A stretch of 64,000 nucleotides of DNA from Thermomonas brevis (GCF_014395425.1 NZ_CP060711.1:3038001-3102000); one strand, 5' to 3'; positions 1 through 8,172 are shown, counted from the stretch's first letter. Notes: generated by a model from the sequence alone, not told the origin. Program-made: numbers and translations.

Positions 1-48
1 TGCGCCGGGCGCGTGGCGATACACCAACTGCTCGGCGTGCAGGATCAT
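1..48 (-). CDS. ABC transporter ATP-binding protein, N-terminal fragment
   Basis: Sixteen codons of a gene that continues off the left edge. The reading starts at an ATG whose first bases overlap the stop codon of the upstream FecCD permease (ATGA, 4 bp), the usual arrangement of a permease followed by its ATPase. The visible residues begin MILHAEQLVYRHAPGA, typical of the first strand of FecE/BtuD-type ATPases, but no Walker motif is inside the window. Assignment rests mainly on operon logic. Confidence 0.6.
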   Translation of the reverse strand, partial: MILHAEQLVYRHAPGA

Positions 49-1088
49 GCGCGTTGCCTCGTCCTGGCCAGCAGCAACACGAACACCGGCGCGCCGAGGA
101 TCGCCGTCACCACGCCCAGCGGCAGTTCGGCGGCGAACGCGGCGCGGCACAGGTCATCGACCAGGAGCAGGAACAGCGCGCCCAGCAGCGCCGAGGCCGG
201 CAGCAGCCGCGCATAGGCCGGCCCGACCAGCAGCCGCGCCAGATGCGGCACCAGCAGGCCGATCCAGCCGATCACGCCGGAGATGCTCACCGCCGCGGCG
301 GTCATCAGCGTGGCCGCCGCGATCAGCATCAGCCGCAGCCGGCGCACCGGCACGCCGAGCGTGGCCGCCTCGTCGTCGCCGGCTTCCAGCACCTGCGTCG
401 GCCAGCGCAGCAGGAACAGCGCGGCCATCCCCAGCAGCGAGAACGGCAGCGCGAAGCCGAGATCGGGCAGGGTGACGCGGGTCAGGCTGCCGAGCAGCCA
501 GAACACGATCGCCGGCAGGGTGTCGAGCGGATCGGCCAGATATTTCAATGCCGAAGTCAGCGCCTGGAACAGCGCCGACACCACCAGCCCGGCCAGCACC
601 AGCACCAGCGTCGAATGCCGGCCGAGATGGCCGGAGACGAAGATCGCCGCGGCCACCGCCAGCACCCCGCCGGCGAAGGCCGCGCCTTGCAGCGCCAGCG
701 CGCCGCCGCCCAGCAGGATCGCCAGCGCCGCGCCGAAGCCTGCGCCGGAGGACACGCCGAGGATGCCCGGCGACGCCAGCGGATTGCGGAACAGCGTCTG
801 GTAGGCCGCGCCGGCCGCCGCCAGGTTGGCACCGACCAGCATCGCCGCCAGCACCCGCGGCAGCCGCACCGACAGCAGCACGTGCGCGGCCATCGGCGGC
901 TGCGCCGATGGCGCGCCGGTCGCCATCGACCACAGCGTTTCCAGCACCGCCCACGGCGACAGCGGATAGCTGCCCAGCCCCATCGACACGACCGCCGCAA
1001 CTGCCACCAGCACGAGCAGCAGCGCGATGACCGTGCGCGCCCGCAGCGCCCCGGCCGCCGATGGCGACACCACGCCCACGGCGCTCAT
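45..1088 (-). CDS. FecCD/BtuC-family ABC importer permease
   Basis: A 347-residue integral inner-membrane permease of the type II importer class (iron-siderophore, haem, cobalamin, or molybdate as in MolB). Hydrophobic segments run through the whole protein, and family hallmarks are visible: RLPRVLAAMLVGANLAAAG near residue 75-93, FRNPLASPGILGVSSGAGFG near residue 100-119, and SGVIGWIGLLVPHLARLLVG toward the C-terminus, which includes the coupling-helix region facing the ATPase. The gene lies 63 bp downstream of a TonB-dependent receptor and overlaps the ATPase gene by 4 bp, so all three probably form one uptake system. No periplasmic binding protein is seen in the window. The substrate cannot be read from the sequence; the molybdenum-related neighbours make a metal oxyanion or metal chelate possible. 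Confidence 0.88.
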   Translation of the reverse strand: MSAVGVVSPSAAGALRARTVIALLLVLVAVAAVVSMGLGSYPLSPWAVLETLWSMATGAPSAQPPMAAHVLLSVRLPRVLAAMLVGANLAAAGAAYQTLFRNPLASPGILGVSSGAGFGAALAILLGGGALALQGAAFAGGVLAVAAAIFVSGHLGRHSTLVLVLAGLVVSALFQALTSALKYLADPLDTLPAIVFWLLGSLTRVTLPDLGFALPFSLLGMAALFLLRWPTQVLEAGDDEAATLGVPVRRLRLMLIAAATLMTAAAVSISGVIGWIGLLVPHLARLLVGPAYARLLPASALLGALFLLLVDDLCRAAFAAELPLGVVTAILGAPVFVLLLARTRQRA

Positions 1089-1151
1089 GTAGGCATTCCG
1101 GTGGGCGAGGTGCGCATGGGCATGGCGGCGGCGCTTGTCGTCGTGCGCCGG

Positions 1152-3167
1152 CTAGAACCGGTAGCTGACGTTGGCGAACCACGTGCGGCCCGGCATCGGA
1201 TAGCCCTCGGCCAGTTCGTACCACTTGTCGCCGAGGTTGCGCCCGCCGGCTTCGATGTCGAGGCCGTCCAGCGGCGACCACACCAGCTTCGCGCCGAAGC
1301 TGGCGTAGCCGTCCAGGCGCAGGAAGCCGCCCTGGTTGCCGGGGCCGGCGTAGGTGACGATGCGGCCTTGCTCCGCTTCCGCCGTCACCAGCGCCTTCCA
1401 CTGCGGCGAGAACGTCCACTGCACATGCGCGAATAGGCGCTGGCGCGGGCTGTTGGTCAGCAGCACGGCGGGATTGCCGAGGTTGTCGCGATCCATCCAC
1501 GTATAGGCCGCGCCCACTTCGCCGCGTTCGGCGAAGCGCTGTTGCAGCGACAGTTCAACGCCGCGGTTGCGCGCCTTGCCGATGTTCTGCGCCTGATTGC
1601 AGACGGTGCTGCCGCACTGGTTGGAGGCGACGATGGCGTCCTGAATCAGATCGTCGATGCGGCTCTGGAACAGCGACGTTTCCACCTGCGCGCCGCTCCA
1701 CGGCTGCCCGCGCCAGCCCAGCTCGAAGTGACGCGCGGTTTCCGGCTTCAGGTCGGGATTGGGCAGGGCCGCGCCCATGCGCGCGGAGTAGCGATCCTTG
1801 ATGGTGGGGAAGCGGGTCTTGTGCGAGACGCTGGCGAACAACTGGCCGTGATCGCCGAGGTCGCGCTGCAATTCGATCAGCGCGTTGTTGGCGCTGGTCT
1901 TGCCGGTCGGCCAGTAATAGACCTCTTTCGCGTCGCGCTGCTCGTGGCTCGCGCCCAGCCGCAGGGTGTAGTCGCCGCCCAGCGTGATGGTGTCTTCCAG
2001 CGCCAGCGAGGTGGTGACGTCGCGGTAGTCCTTGGTCGGCGACTTCGGATTGGTGTCCTGGTGGCGGTCGTCCTTGTAGTGCAGCGCCAGGTGCAGGTCG
2101 TGGTTGGCGATCGCCTGCGTGGACAGTTCGACGCTGACGCCGCGCGTCTTGTCGGTATAGACGCTGGGGAAGCTGGTGTTGAGAAGTTGGGTGGCGTAGG
2201 TGCCGTCGGCATAGGCTTCCAACCCGTTGCCATAGCGGTCTTCGTACGCGCGCAGCTTCAGGCCGCTGCTCTCGCCAAGGCCAATGTTGCCGATGAAGTA
2301 CAGGCTTTCCTTGTCCCACCACGGCCAGCGCCAGTAGCGGATGCCGCTGCTGGCGCGGCCGGCATAGACCGGATTGCCCTTCTCGCCGTCCTGCTTCACG
2401 TAGCCGATGGCGAATTCGCTGCGCTCGCTGGGCGCATAGCCGATCTTGATCGAGGCGCGGCGGTCGCTGCGGTAGGCGTTTTCGCGTTCGTCGCCGGTAT
2501 CGGTCGGTTTGACCTTGTAGTCCTTGAAACCATCCGGCAGCGGGAAGCTGTCGGCATCCAGCCACGACCAGCCCGCTTGCAGATACCAGTCGCCCCGGCG
2601 CATGCCGAGATTGGCCGCCGCCTTGCGCTCGCCGCCGCTGCCCACGCCGAGGCGCACGTCGCCTTCCAGCGGCTGGGTGGGCTTGCGCGAGACCAGGTTG
2701 ATCGCGCCGCCCAGCGTATTGGGGCCGTACAGCAGCGAGGCCGCGCCCTTGGCGATGCGGATCTCGCCGAGGTCGAAGGTGGTGAAGCGGCCGAAGTCGA
2801 TGTAGCCATCGTAGGGGACGTACTGCGGGATGCCGTCGAGGAACACCGGCACCTGGCGCGGATCGAAGCCGCGCACATACACCAGCGATTCGTTGCGGCT
2901 GTTGTTGGACAGCGCCACGCCGGGGGCAATGGCGACGGCTTCGCCGACGGTTTCGCGGTTGAGCGCATCGAGCTGTTCGCGGGTGATGGCGGATTCGCCG
3001 GTCGGCGGCGGCGCGGTTTTCTGGCCCTGCACCACCACGCGGCCGAGTTCGAAGGGTTTGCCGGTCTTGTCAGCGTCTTCGGCGTGGGCGGTGGCGAGGC
3101 AGGCGAGGCCGAGCAGCAGGGCGGTGGACAGCGCGTGGCGCGGCAGGCGTGTGCGTGCGGGTTGCAT
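1152..3167 (-). CDS. TonB-dependent outer-membrane receptor
   Basis: About 671 residues from the chosen ATG. An upstream in-frame start would add 58 Arg/Pro-rich residues before the signal peptide and is rejected. The N-terminus MQPARTRLPRHALSTALLLG runs into a hydrophobic stretch and an Ala-His-Ala signal peptidase site. A plug domain follows (TonB-box-like ELGRVVVQG, then VYVRGFDPRQVPVFLDGIPQ and LYGPNTLGGAINLVSRKP), then a beta-barrel ending in aromatic VSYRF, the usual outer-membrane terminal signature. It sits directly upstream of the FecCD permease and ATPase on the same strand and most likely feeds that importer. The ligand is unknown: siderophore or another metal complex by family. 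Neighbouring Mo-cofactor and mod genes leave a molybdenum-related ligand open. Confidence 0.88.
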   Translation of the reverse strand: MQPARTRLPRHALSTALLLGLACLATAHAEDADKTGKPFELGRVVVQGQKTAPPPTGESAITREQLDALNRETVGEAVAIAPGVALSNNSRNESLVYVRGFDPRQVPVFLDGIPQYVPYDGYIDFGRFTTFDLGEIRIAKGAASLLYGPNTLGGAINLVSRKPTQPLEGDVRLGVGSGGERKAAANLGMRRGDWYLQAGWSWLDADSFPLPDGFKDYKVKPTDTGDERENAYRSDRRASIKIGYAPSERSEFAIGYVKQDGEKGNPVYAGRASSGIRYWRWPWWDKESLYFIGNIGLGESSGLKLRAYEDRYGNGLEAYADGTYATQLLNTSFPSVYTDKTRGVSVELSTQAIANHDLHLALHYKDDRHQDTNPKSPTKDYRDVTTSLALEDTITLGGDYTLRLGASHEQRDAKEVYYWPTGKTSANNALIELQRDLGDHGQLFASVSHKTRFPTIKDRYSARMGAALPNPDLKPETARHFELGWRGQPWSGAQVETSLFQSRIDDLIQDAIVASNQCGSTVCNQAQNIGKARNRGVELSLQQRFAERGEVGAAYTWMDRDNLGNPAVLLTNSPRQRLFAHVQWTFSPQWKALVTAEAEQGRIVTYAGPGNQGGFLRLDGYASFGAKLVWSPLDGLDIEAGGRNLGDKWYELAEGYPMPGRTWFANVSYRF

Positions 3168-3220
3168 GGTGGGGGACTCGATGGTGGGGAAAGGGGAGTT
3201 GCAGGCACGACGCGCCGTTG

Positions 3221-3247
3221 CCGTCCTCCGCGCGTTCGGGAGGACGG
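3221..3247 (-). other. Perfect hairpin in the leader of the TonB receptor gene
   Basis: A 9-bp perfect stem (CCGTCCTCC / GGAGGACGG) with a 9-nt loop lies between the oxidoreductase gene and the TonB receptor start. No T-run follows on the minus strand, so it may be an attenuating or leader hairpin rather than a simple terminator. I see no convincing cobalamin riboswitch or Fur box. Confidence 0.3.
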
Positions 3248-3304
3248 GGCGTTGTGTCGTGGCTGGCCGGCGGCGGACGGATGCACCGCCCGCCGCAGGG
3301 AACG

Positions 3305-3850
3305 TCACTTCATGCGGACGACTTCGATGTTGCTCAGCCAACGCACGTGGCGCGGGCCGGTCTTGATGTCCTGGCCGGAGATCAGCAGCAGCTGGCCTTC
3401 ATGCGCGTCCAGCGGCTTGCCGTCCTTCTCCCAGGCGACCAGCACGTCCTTGCCGATCGGCGTGTTGTACAGCTCGCTCCACGAGAAGGTGACCACGTAG
3501 CCGTCGGTGGCGCGCGCCACGATCACCATGCGGCGGTCGTCCTTGTGCTCCTTCAGGTCGATGCCGACGCGGTCGAGCACGTCGGTCAGACGCACGCCGC
3601 GGAAGTTCTGCACCTTGCCGACCACGGCTCCGGAGGCGCAGACCACGTCCACCGGGCCGCTGTTGCGCGGCAGCAGCTTCTTGAGCGCGGCCACGTCGAA
3701 CTCGGCCGGCGCCTTGACCGCGCCGGTGATGCGGACGGAATGGCTGGGCGTGCCGGTCGCCGGGTGCGCGGCGGGCGTGGCGGGCGTGGCGGGCGCCGCC
3801 GAGACGGCGGGGGCCAACAGCAGGGCGAGCAGGAATGCGTGGAATTTCAT
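3305..3850 (-). CDS. Periplasmic molybdopterin-fold oxidoreductase (sulfite-oxidase-like domain)
   Basis: 181 residues with a clear signal peptide (MKFHAFLLALLLAPAVSA, then an Ala/Pro/Thr-rich linker). The mature part matches the small Oxidored_molyb domain: a beta-rich fold with VDVVCASGAVVG near residue 67-78, whose Cys is the expected molybdenum ligand position, followed by FRGVRLTDVLDRVGI and a C-terminal ISGQDIKTGPRHVRWLSNIE stretch typical of these proteins. Substrate and electron partner are unknown; the protein is much shorter than full sulfite oxidases or MsrP, so it may be a minimal enzyme or a cofactor-binding homologue. A good AAGGAA ribosome-binding site precedes the ATG. A perfect FNR-type box lies 73 bp upstream, implying low-oxygen induction. 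Confidence 0.8.
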   Translation of the reverse strand: MKFHAFLLALLLAPAVSAAPATPATPAAHPATGTPSHSVRITGAVKAPAEFDVAALKKLLPRNSGPVDVVCASGAVVGKVQNFRGVRLTDVLDRVGIDLKEHKDDRRMVIVARATDGYVVTFSWSELYNTPIGKDVLVAWEKDGKPLDAHEGQLLLISGQDIKTGPRHVRWLSNIEVVRMK

Positions 3851-3888
3851 GGCGGTTCCTTCGATGTGTATTCGGCTATATAGCGGAC

Positions 3889-3930
3889 AGCATAGCGATG
3901 CCGGGCGCCCCGGATTTTGATCGGGATCAA
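3889..3930 (-). promoter_or_regulatory. FNR/Anr box plus -10 element of the Mo-oxidoreductase gene
   Basis: TTGATCGGGATCAA at 3917-3930 matches the FNR consensus TTGAT-N4-ATCAA at all ten positions. On the minus strand a TATGCT -10 hexamer lies at 3894-3889, placing the start site near 3882, so the box is centred 41.5 bp upstream, the class II activation position. The box overlaps the stop codon of the TDT gene. Confidence 0.75.
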
Positions 3931-5000
3931 GCCTGCGGAAAGTCGTGCGTCTCCGGGACGGCGCGCCAGTGCCGGCGCAGCGCGCGCAGCTGGCCGACGA
4001 ACAGCAGCGTCCACGCCGCCATGCCGACGGCGAACGCCGCGTGCGGCAGCCGCCCGAGGAAGGGCAGTTGCAGCGCTTCCATCATCCGCAGCGTGCTGGC
4101 GGCGTACATGCCGAGCGGGAACACCGCGCCCCAGTACATCGGGTCGTAGGCGAACGGAAAACGGCGGATGCCGTGCCGCCACACCGCCAGCACCGCGAGC
4201 ATCGGAATCCACCACGTCCCGGTGGCCCAGTAGAACACCGTGAAGCCCTTGAGGAAGGGCAGCATCGAATGCAGGAACGGCGCGTGCGGCGCGTTGAGGA
4301 TCAGCAGCGAGCCGGCCAGCGTCGAAATGGCCATCGCGCCCATGTTGATCCAGTACGGCGGCGACAGGTCGGCCGGCGAGAACGCGAAGAAGGTGTAGCG
4401 GTAGAAGATCAGGGACATCATCCAGATGTAGAGCATGCCGCCCCACAGCCACATCGACAGGGCGAAGAAGTTCAGCTCCATGCGCAGCGGCTGCGGCGCT
4501 TCCGGCGCGAGCAGCGCGGCCAGCACCGCCATCGACTGGGTGGCGACCACCGCCAGCAGCCAGCCGCCGTTGATGCCGCGATCCAGGCCGGGCTTGTCGC
4601 GCTTGACCGTGAGCACGGTGAAGATCGCGTAGGTGAAGCCGATCCACCCCAGCAGGCCGGCGACGCCCAGCGCGATGGCGGTGCGCAGGCTGCCGCCGAT
4701 CAGGACGCTCTGGCTGCCGAGGATCGAGCAGGCGGCAACGAAGGTGAAGAAGCCGGGTGCGTTGAGGTGATCGAACAGGTCGCCGAGCACGGCGCGCGGA
4801 TGCCAGTAGAGCCGCAACAGCGCCAATGCGCCGATGACCACGAACAGGCACCAGTTCAGCGCCAGCAGCGCCTCCGGCAGCATCGGTATGCCGAGCAGGT
4901 GCGCGGCCAGCGACAGGATGCCGGTGGCCATTACCATGCTGAAGTAGCCGGGCGACATCGTTTCCACCGGGGCGCGGATGCGCTGGAGCAGGGTGGGCAT
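3927..5000 (-). CDS. TDT-family (TehA/SLAC1-like) membrane transporter
   Basis: 357 residues with about ten hydrophobic segments across the whole length. The opening PVETMSPGYFSMVMATGILS is the characteristic first helix of the tellurite-resistance/dicarboxylate transporter (TDT) family, and FYWATGTWWIPMLAVLAVWR and YWGAVFPLGMYAASTLRM match its last helices. Family members export C4-dicarboxylates, sulfite (Ssu1) or conduct anions (TehA, SLAC1). Here the substrate is unknown, although the adjacent sulfite-oxidase-fold protein makes a sulfur or nitrogen oxyanion an attractive guess. Transcription runs toward the oxidoreductase gene, but that gene has its own FNR promoter. An FNR-like box also precedes this gene. 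Confidence 0.85.
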   Translation of the reverse strand: MPTLLQRIRAPVETMSPGYFSMVMATGILSLAAHLLGIPMLPEALLALNWCLFVVIGALALLRLYWHPRAVLGDLFDHLNAPGFFTFVAACSILGSQSVLIGGSLRTAIALGVAGLLGWIGFTYAIFTVLTVKRDKPGLDRGINGGWLLAVVATQSMAVLAALLAPEAPQPLRMELNFFALSMWLWGGMLYIWMMSLIFYRYTFFAFSPADLSPPYWINMGAMAISTLAGSLLILNAPHAPFLHSMLPFLKGFTVFYWATGTWWIPMLAVLAVWRHGIRRFPFAYDPMYWGAVFPLGMYAASTLRMMEALQLPFLGRLPHAAFAVGMAAWTLLFVGQLRALRRHWRAVPETHDFPQA

Positions 5001-5060
5001 GGCGGTTCTCCCGTGGAAGCCGGACGCGGAGATGCAACGCCGTGGGGAGGCGATGGGGCG

Positions 5061-5102
5061 AGCCTAAAGGCGGGGGTGCGTGCGGCGTTTGACCGGGATC
5101 AA
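5061..5102 (-). promoter_or_regulatory. FNR/Anr-like box and weak -10 of the TDT transporter gene
   Basis: TTGACCGGGATCAA at 5089-5102 matches nine of ten FNR positions. A weak -10 (TAGGCT, 5066-5061 on the minus strand) puts the start near 5054 and the box at -41.5, the same geometry as the site before the oxidoreductase gene. Confidence 0.65.
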
Positions 5103-5226
5103 GCGGGGCAGCATCGGCGAATCCGGATGCTGGAAGGCAGCTGGATTGCGCTCGCGGCTATTTTCCTCTGTGGGACTCTCCGGCCTTTTCGGGTGTGCGT
5201 GGCCTTTTCGCCTGACCGCTTTGAAG

Positions 5227-5419
5227 CCCCTCTCCCGCCGGGAGCGGGGTCGGGGTGAGGATTCGGCGGCGCCATGCAGTTCCTCCGGCTCGCCGAACCT
5301 TCATCCGCCCTGCGGGCACCTCGCTCCGCGCCCCGACACCGCGCAACGCGCAGGGCGTTCGGTCGTGTGCGCGTCAATGGCACGTAGGCAACACGCCCTC
5401 ACTCCGGAGGGGGAAGGAA
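5227..5419. repeat. Degenerate intergenic repeat between TDT and modC
   Basis: The 424-bp gap between the TDT gene start and the modC stop has no convincing gene. Its right half holds a stretch beginning CCCTCTCCCGCCGGGAGCGG, followed by GGGGTGAGG, then CTTCATCCGCCCTGCGGGCA, and closing with CCTCACTCCGGAGGGGG. These are the signature words of the dispersed hairpin-rich intergenic repeat common in high-GC proteobacteria. This copy looks worn, as the arms no longer pair fully. Confidence 0.5.
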
Positions 5420-5424
5420 AAGCT

Positions 5425-6489
5425 TCACACCAGCAGGGCGACCGCCTTCACCTGCGCCCACAGCGCCATGCCGGGCCGCAGCTCCAGCCGCTCCACCGAA
5501 CGGTGCGAGATGCGCGCCAGCAGCGGCGCGCCGGTGGCATCCAGCCGCGCCTGCACCTGCCCGCCGGGCAGCGGGTCGAGGCCGAGCAGGGTGGCGGGCA
5601 AGAGATTCAGCAGGCTGGAATCGTCGTGGCGATGCAGCGCCAGGCTGACGTCGCGCGCCTGCACCCGCAGCCGCAGCGGCGTCCCCGGCGCGTGCGCGGG
5701 GCCGTGCGCATGCAGTGCGCCGGCGGCGGTGTGCAAGGTCAGCAGGCCGTGCGCGTCGCGCGCCTCGACCCGTGCTTCCAGCACCACGCCGGCATCCTCG
5801 CGCAGCGCCAGCGGCAAATCGGCGCGGTTGAGTACGTCGAGCGCGGGGCCGGCGGCGACCACCTTGCCGGCGTCCATCAAGACCAGGTGATCGGCGAGCC
5901 GCGCCGCTTCTTCCATCGCGTGGGTGACGTGGAGGATGGGAATGCCGGCCTCGCGCCGCACCGCTTCCAGATACGGCAGGATTTCCGCGCGGCGCTCGCC
6001 GTCCAGCGCGCTCAGCGGTTCGTCCAGCAGCAGCCAGCGCGGATCGCAGGCCAGCGCGCGCGCCAGCGCCACCCGTTGGCGTTCGCCGCCGGACAGCGTG
6101 TCGGGGCGGCGCGCCAGCAGCGGCACCAGCGCCAACCGTTCGATCCAGCCATCCAGCAGGGCCTGCGGCGCGCCGGCGCGCTTCCAGCCGTAGCGCAGGT
6201 TGCCGTCCACGCTCAGGTGCGGCAACAGCGCCGTGTGCTGGAACACCACGCCGGTGGCGCGGCGGTGCGCGGGCAGCCGTTGCGCCGCGTCCTGCCAGAC
6301 CTCGCCGCCGATGCGCACTTCGCCCGCCGCATCCGGTTCCAGTCCGGCGATGGCGCGCAGCAGCGTGCTCTTGCCGCTGCCCGACGGGCCGAACACGGCG
6401 GTGACGCCGCGCGCCGGCAACGCCAAGTCCACGTCCAGCCGGAACTCCCCGCGCGCCACCCGCAGGGCGATGCGGATGCCGTCAGTCAT
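5425..6489 (-). CDS. modC: Molybdate ABC transporter ATP-binding protein
   Basis: 354 residues, normal ModC length. The N-terminal ATPase has Walker A GPSGSGKST near residue 34-42, a Q-loop VFQHTALLPHLSV, the ABC signature LSGGERQR, and Walker B LLLDEPLSALD followed by a switch His (LHVTHAMEEAARLAD). The C-terminal third is a TOBE/Mop-type domain that binds oxyanion, as expected for ModC rather than other ABC ATPases. The start overlaps the modB stop by 8 bp, so translation is probably coupled. It powers molybdate uptake with ModB in the inner membrane. Confidence 0.93.
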   Translation of the reverse strand: MTDGIRIALRVARGEFRLDVDLALPARGVTAVFGPSGSGKSTLLRAIAGLEPDAAGEVRIGGEVWQDAAQRLPAHRRATGVVFQHTALLPHLSVDGNLRYGWKRAGAPQALLDGWIERLALVPLLARRPDTLSGGERQRVALARALACDPRWLLLDEPLSALDGERRAEILPYLEAVRREAGIPILHVTHAMEEAARLADHLVLMDAGKVVAAGPALDVLNRADLPLALREDAGVVLEARVEARDAHGLLTLHTAAGALHAHGPAHAPGTPLRLRVQARDVSLALHRHDDSSLLNLLPATLLGLDPLPGGQVQARLDATGAPLLARISHRSVERLELRPGMALWAQVKAVALLV

Positions 6490-7171
6490 GCCCCACCGCC
6501 GTGCGCCTGCCCAGCCACTGCATCAGCAGCAACAGGCCGAACGAGAACAGCAGCAGCCCCGCCGCCAGCTTGTGCGCGTCGGCATAGGCCATCGATTCCA
6601 CCTGGTCGTAGAGCAGCACCGACAGCACCCGCGTTTCGCCCTCGATGTTGCCGCCCACCATCAGCACCACGCCGAACTCGCCCACCGTATGCGCGAAGCC
6701 GAGCAGCGCCGCCGTCACCAGCGAAGGCCGCGCCAGCGGCAGGGTGACGCTGACGAAACGATCCAGCGGCGAAGCGCGCAGGGTCGCCGCCGCGTCCAGC
6801 ACCGTCGGTGGGATGGCAGCGAAGCCGGCCTGCAGCGGATGCACCACGAACGGCAGCGAATACAGCACCGAGGCCAGCAGCAGGCCGTTGAAGGTGAACG
6901 CCAGCGTGCCCAGCCCCAATGCGTTGGTGAGCTGGCCGATGGGGCCTTGCGGGGCGAGCCCGATCAGCAGGTAGAAGCCCAGCACCGTCGGCGGCAGCAC
7001 CATCGGCAGCGCCACCACCGCGCCGATGGGAATGCGCCAGCCGGAGCGCGTGCGCGCCAGCCACCACGCCAGCGGCATGCCGAGCAGCAGCAGGATCAGC
7101 GTGGTCAGGCCGGCCAGCTTCAGCGTGACCCAGACGGCGGTCAGCCAAGCGGGTGTCGTGGCATCCATCAT
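6482..7171 (-). CDS. modB: Molybdate ABC transporter permease
   Basis: About 229 residues beginning MMDATTPAWLTAVWVTLKLA. A much longer in-frame reading extends through the intergenic repeat and into antisense of modA and is rejected. About five membrane helices are visible (LLLLGMPLAWWLAR, PMVLPPTVLGFYLLIG, GLLLASVLYSLPFVVHPLQA). The EAA-like cytoplasmic loop DAAATLRASPLDRFVSVTLP-L contacts ModC. The segment AHTVGEFGVVLMVGGNI is the strongly conserved ModB signature. The gene sits in modA-modB-modC order on the minus strand, separated from modA by a 155-bp spacer holding a REP-like hairpin. Confidence 0.93.
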   Translation of the reverse strand: MMDATTPAWLTAVWVTLKLAGLTTLILLLLGMPLAWWLARTRSGWRIPIGAVVALPMVLPPTVLGFYLLIGLAPQGPIGQLTNALGLGTLAFTFNGLLLASVLYSLPFVVHPLQAGFAAIPPTVLDAAATLRASPLDRFVSVTLPLARPSLVTAALLGFAHTVGEFGVVLMVGGNIEGETRVLSVLLYDQVESMAYADAHKLAAGLLLFSFGLLLLMQWLGRRTAVGHD

Positions 7172-7213
7172 GTTGAATCGGGTCGTGATCCGGGATTTCG
7201 TGATTCCGTGGAA

Positions 7214-7280
7214 GCGCACCGCAGGGGCGCGATGCTCTCGGCATGATCCGGCGAAAAAGCATCGCGTCCCTGCGGTGCGC
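7214..7280. repeat. REP-like inverted repeat between modA and modB
   Basis: Two 22-nt arms (7214-7235 and 7259-7280) pair at 21 of 22 positions around a 23-nt loop. The arm sequence GCGCACCGCAGGG-CGCGATGC resembles the GTAGGAGCGCACC-type REP units of Xanthomonadales and Pseudomonas. Lying inside the mod operon, it could act as an mRNA processing or stability element that lowers modBC expression relative to modA. Confidence 0.7.
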
Positions 7281-7326
7281 TCCTGCGATTCGTGAACGGC
7301 AACGAACGAATATCGGCGATGCGGCG

Positions 7327-8103
7327 TCAGTCGTAGCCGAAGGCGCGGATGCGCTTCTGCGCCGCCGGGCTTTGCAGGTATTTCAGGAAGCCGCGAGCAG
7401 CGGGATTGGCCGCGCCGCGCTTGAGCAGCACGGAGCTCTGCACGATCGGCGCATGCCATGCCGCCGGTACTTCCCAGCCCGACCCCGGCGTGGTCTTGCG
7501 CGCTTCCAGCACCAGCGAGCGCGGCAGCAGGCCCAGCGGCGCAGCGCCACTGACCACGAACTGGGTGGCCTGGCCGACGTTCTCGCCCATCACCAGCCTG
7601 GGTTGCAGTTCTTCCCAGCGGCGCACGTAGTCCAGCGCCTCGCGCGCCGCCGCGCCGTAGGGGGCGAGATCGGGGTTGGCGATGGCGAGCCGGTCGATCG
7701 CGCCCTTGCGCAGCAGCGCCTCGCCGTCCGTCACCCGCGCCGGATCGCGGCTCCACAGCACCAGCCGGCCGATGGCGTAATCGTGCAGGGTGGCGGCGTC
7801 GGCCAGCCCTTCGTCCGCCAGCCTGCGCGGGGTGTCCGCATCGGCGGACAGCAGCGCGTCGAACGGCGCGCCGTTGACGATCTGCGCGTACAGCTTGCCG
7901 GTGGAGGCCGAGCTGATCTCGATCTTCTGCCCGCTCTGCTTCGTGTAGTCCGCCGCCAGCTTGCGCGCGGCGTCGGCGAAATTGGCGGCCACCGCGATCC
8001 GCGCCTGCGCGGGTTTCGCGGTCTGGGCCACGGACGCGGCCGGCAGCCCGCCCGCCAGCAACAACAGCAGACCGACGATCCAGTTGCGCATCATCTCCAT
8101 CAT
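7327..8103 (-). CDS. modA: Molybdate-binding periplasmic protein
   Basis: 258 residues from the first of four clustered Met codons (MMEMMRNW). A hydrophobic signal peptide (IVGLLLLLAGGLPAASVA) precedes a mature ModA fold: RIAVAANFADAARKLAADY near residue 35, SSASTGKLYAQIVNGAPFDALLSAD near residue 64-88, and the C-terminal AARGFLKYLQSPAAQKRIRAFGYD. The Ala-Asn and Ser-rich residues in the first two segments are those that hold molybdate in ModA. It delivers molybdate to ModBC. A partial FNR-type site lies upstream; no ModE gene or ModE-type palindrome was found. Confidence 0.93.
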   Translation of the reverse strand: MMEMMRNWIVGLLLLLAGGLPAASVAQTAKPAQARIAVAANFADAARKLAADYTKQSGQKIEISSASTGKLYAQIVNGAPFDALLSADADTPRRLADEGLADAATLHDYAIGRLVLWSRDPARVTDGEALLRKGAIDRLAIANPDLAPYGAAAREALDYVRRWEELQPRLVMGENVGQATQFVVSGAAPLGLLPRSLVLEARKTTPGSGWEVPAAWHAPIVQSSVLLKRGAANPAARGFLKYLQSPAAQKRIRAFGYD

Positions 8104-8123
8104 CCGGTTCCCGAGGTCGCGCC

Positions 8124-8164
8124 AGTCTATCGGGTCGTCCGGGTGCCGGAGCGACCTGGATCAA
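8124..8164 (-). promoter_or_regulatory. Possible FNR-type half-site promoter of modA
   Basis: On the minus strand TTGATCCAGGTCGC (8164-8151) keeps one perfect TTGAT half-site and matches 7 of 10 consensus positions. A TAGACT -10 at 8129-8124 would place the site about 40.5 bp upstream of the start. The same two elements with the same spacing occur before the TDT and oxidoreductase genes. Confidence 0.35.
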
Positions 8165-8172
8165 GCAGCCGC

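Noticed and set aside
6482-8164. A 560-residue fused reading of modB extended across modA antisense
   Set aside because: The extra N-terminal part is antisense to modA and the REP repeat; the conserved ModB sequence begins at 7171.
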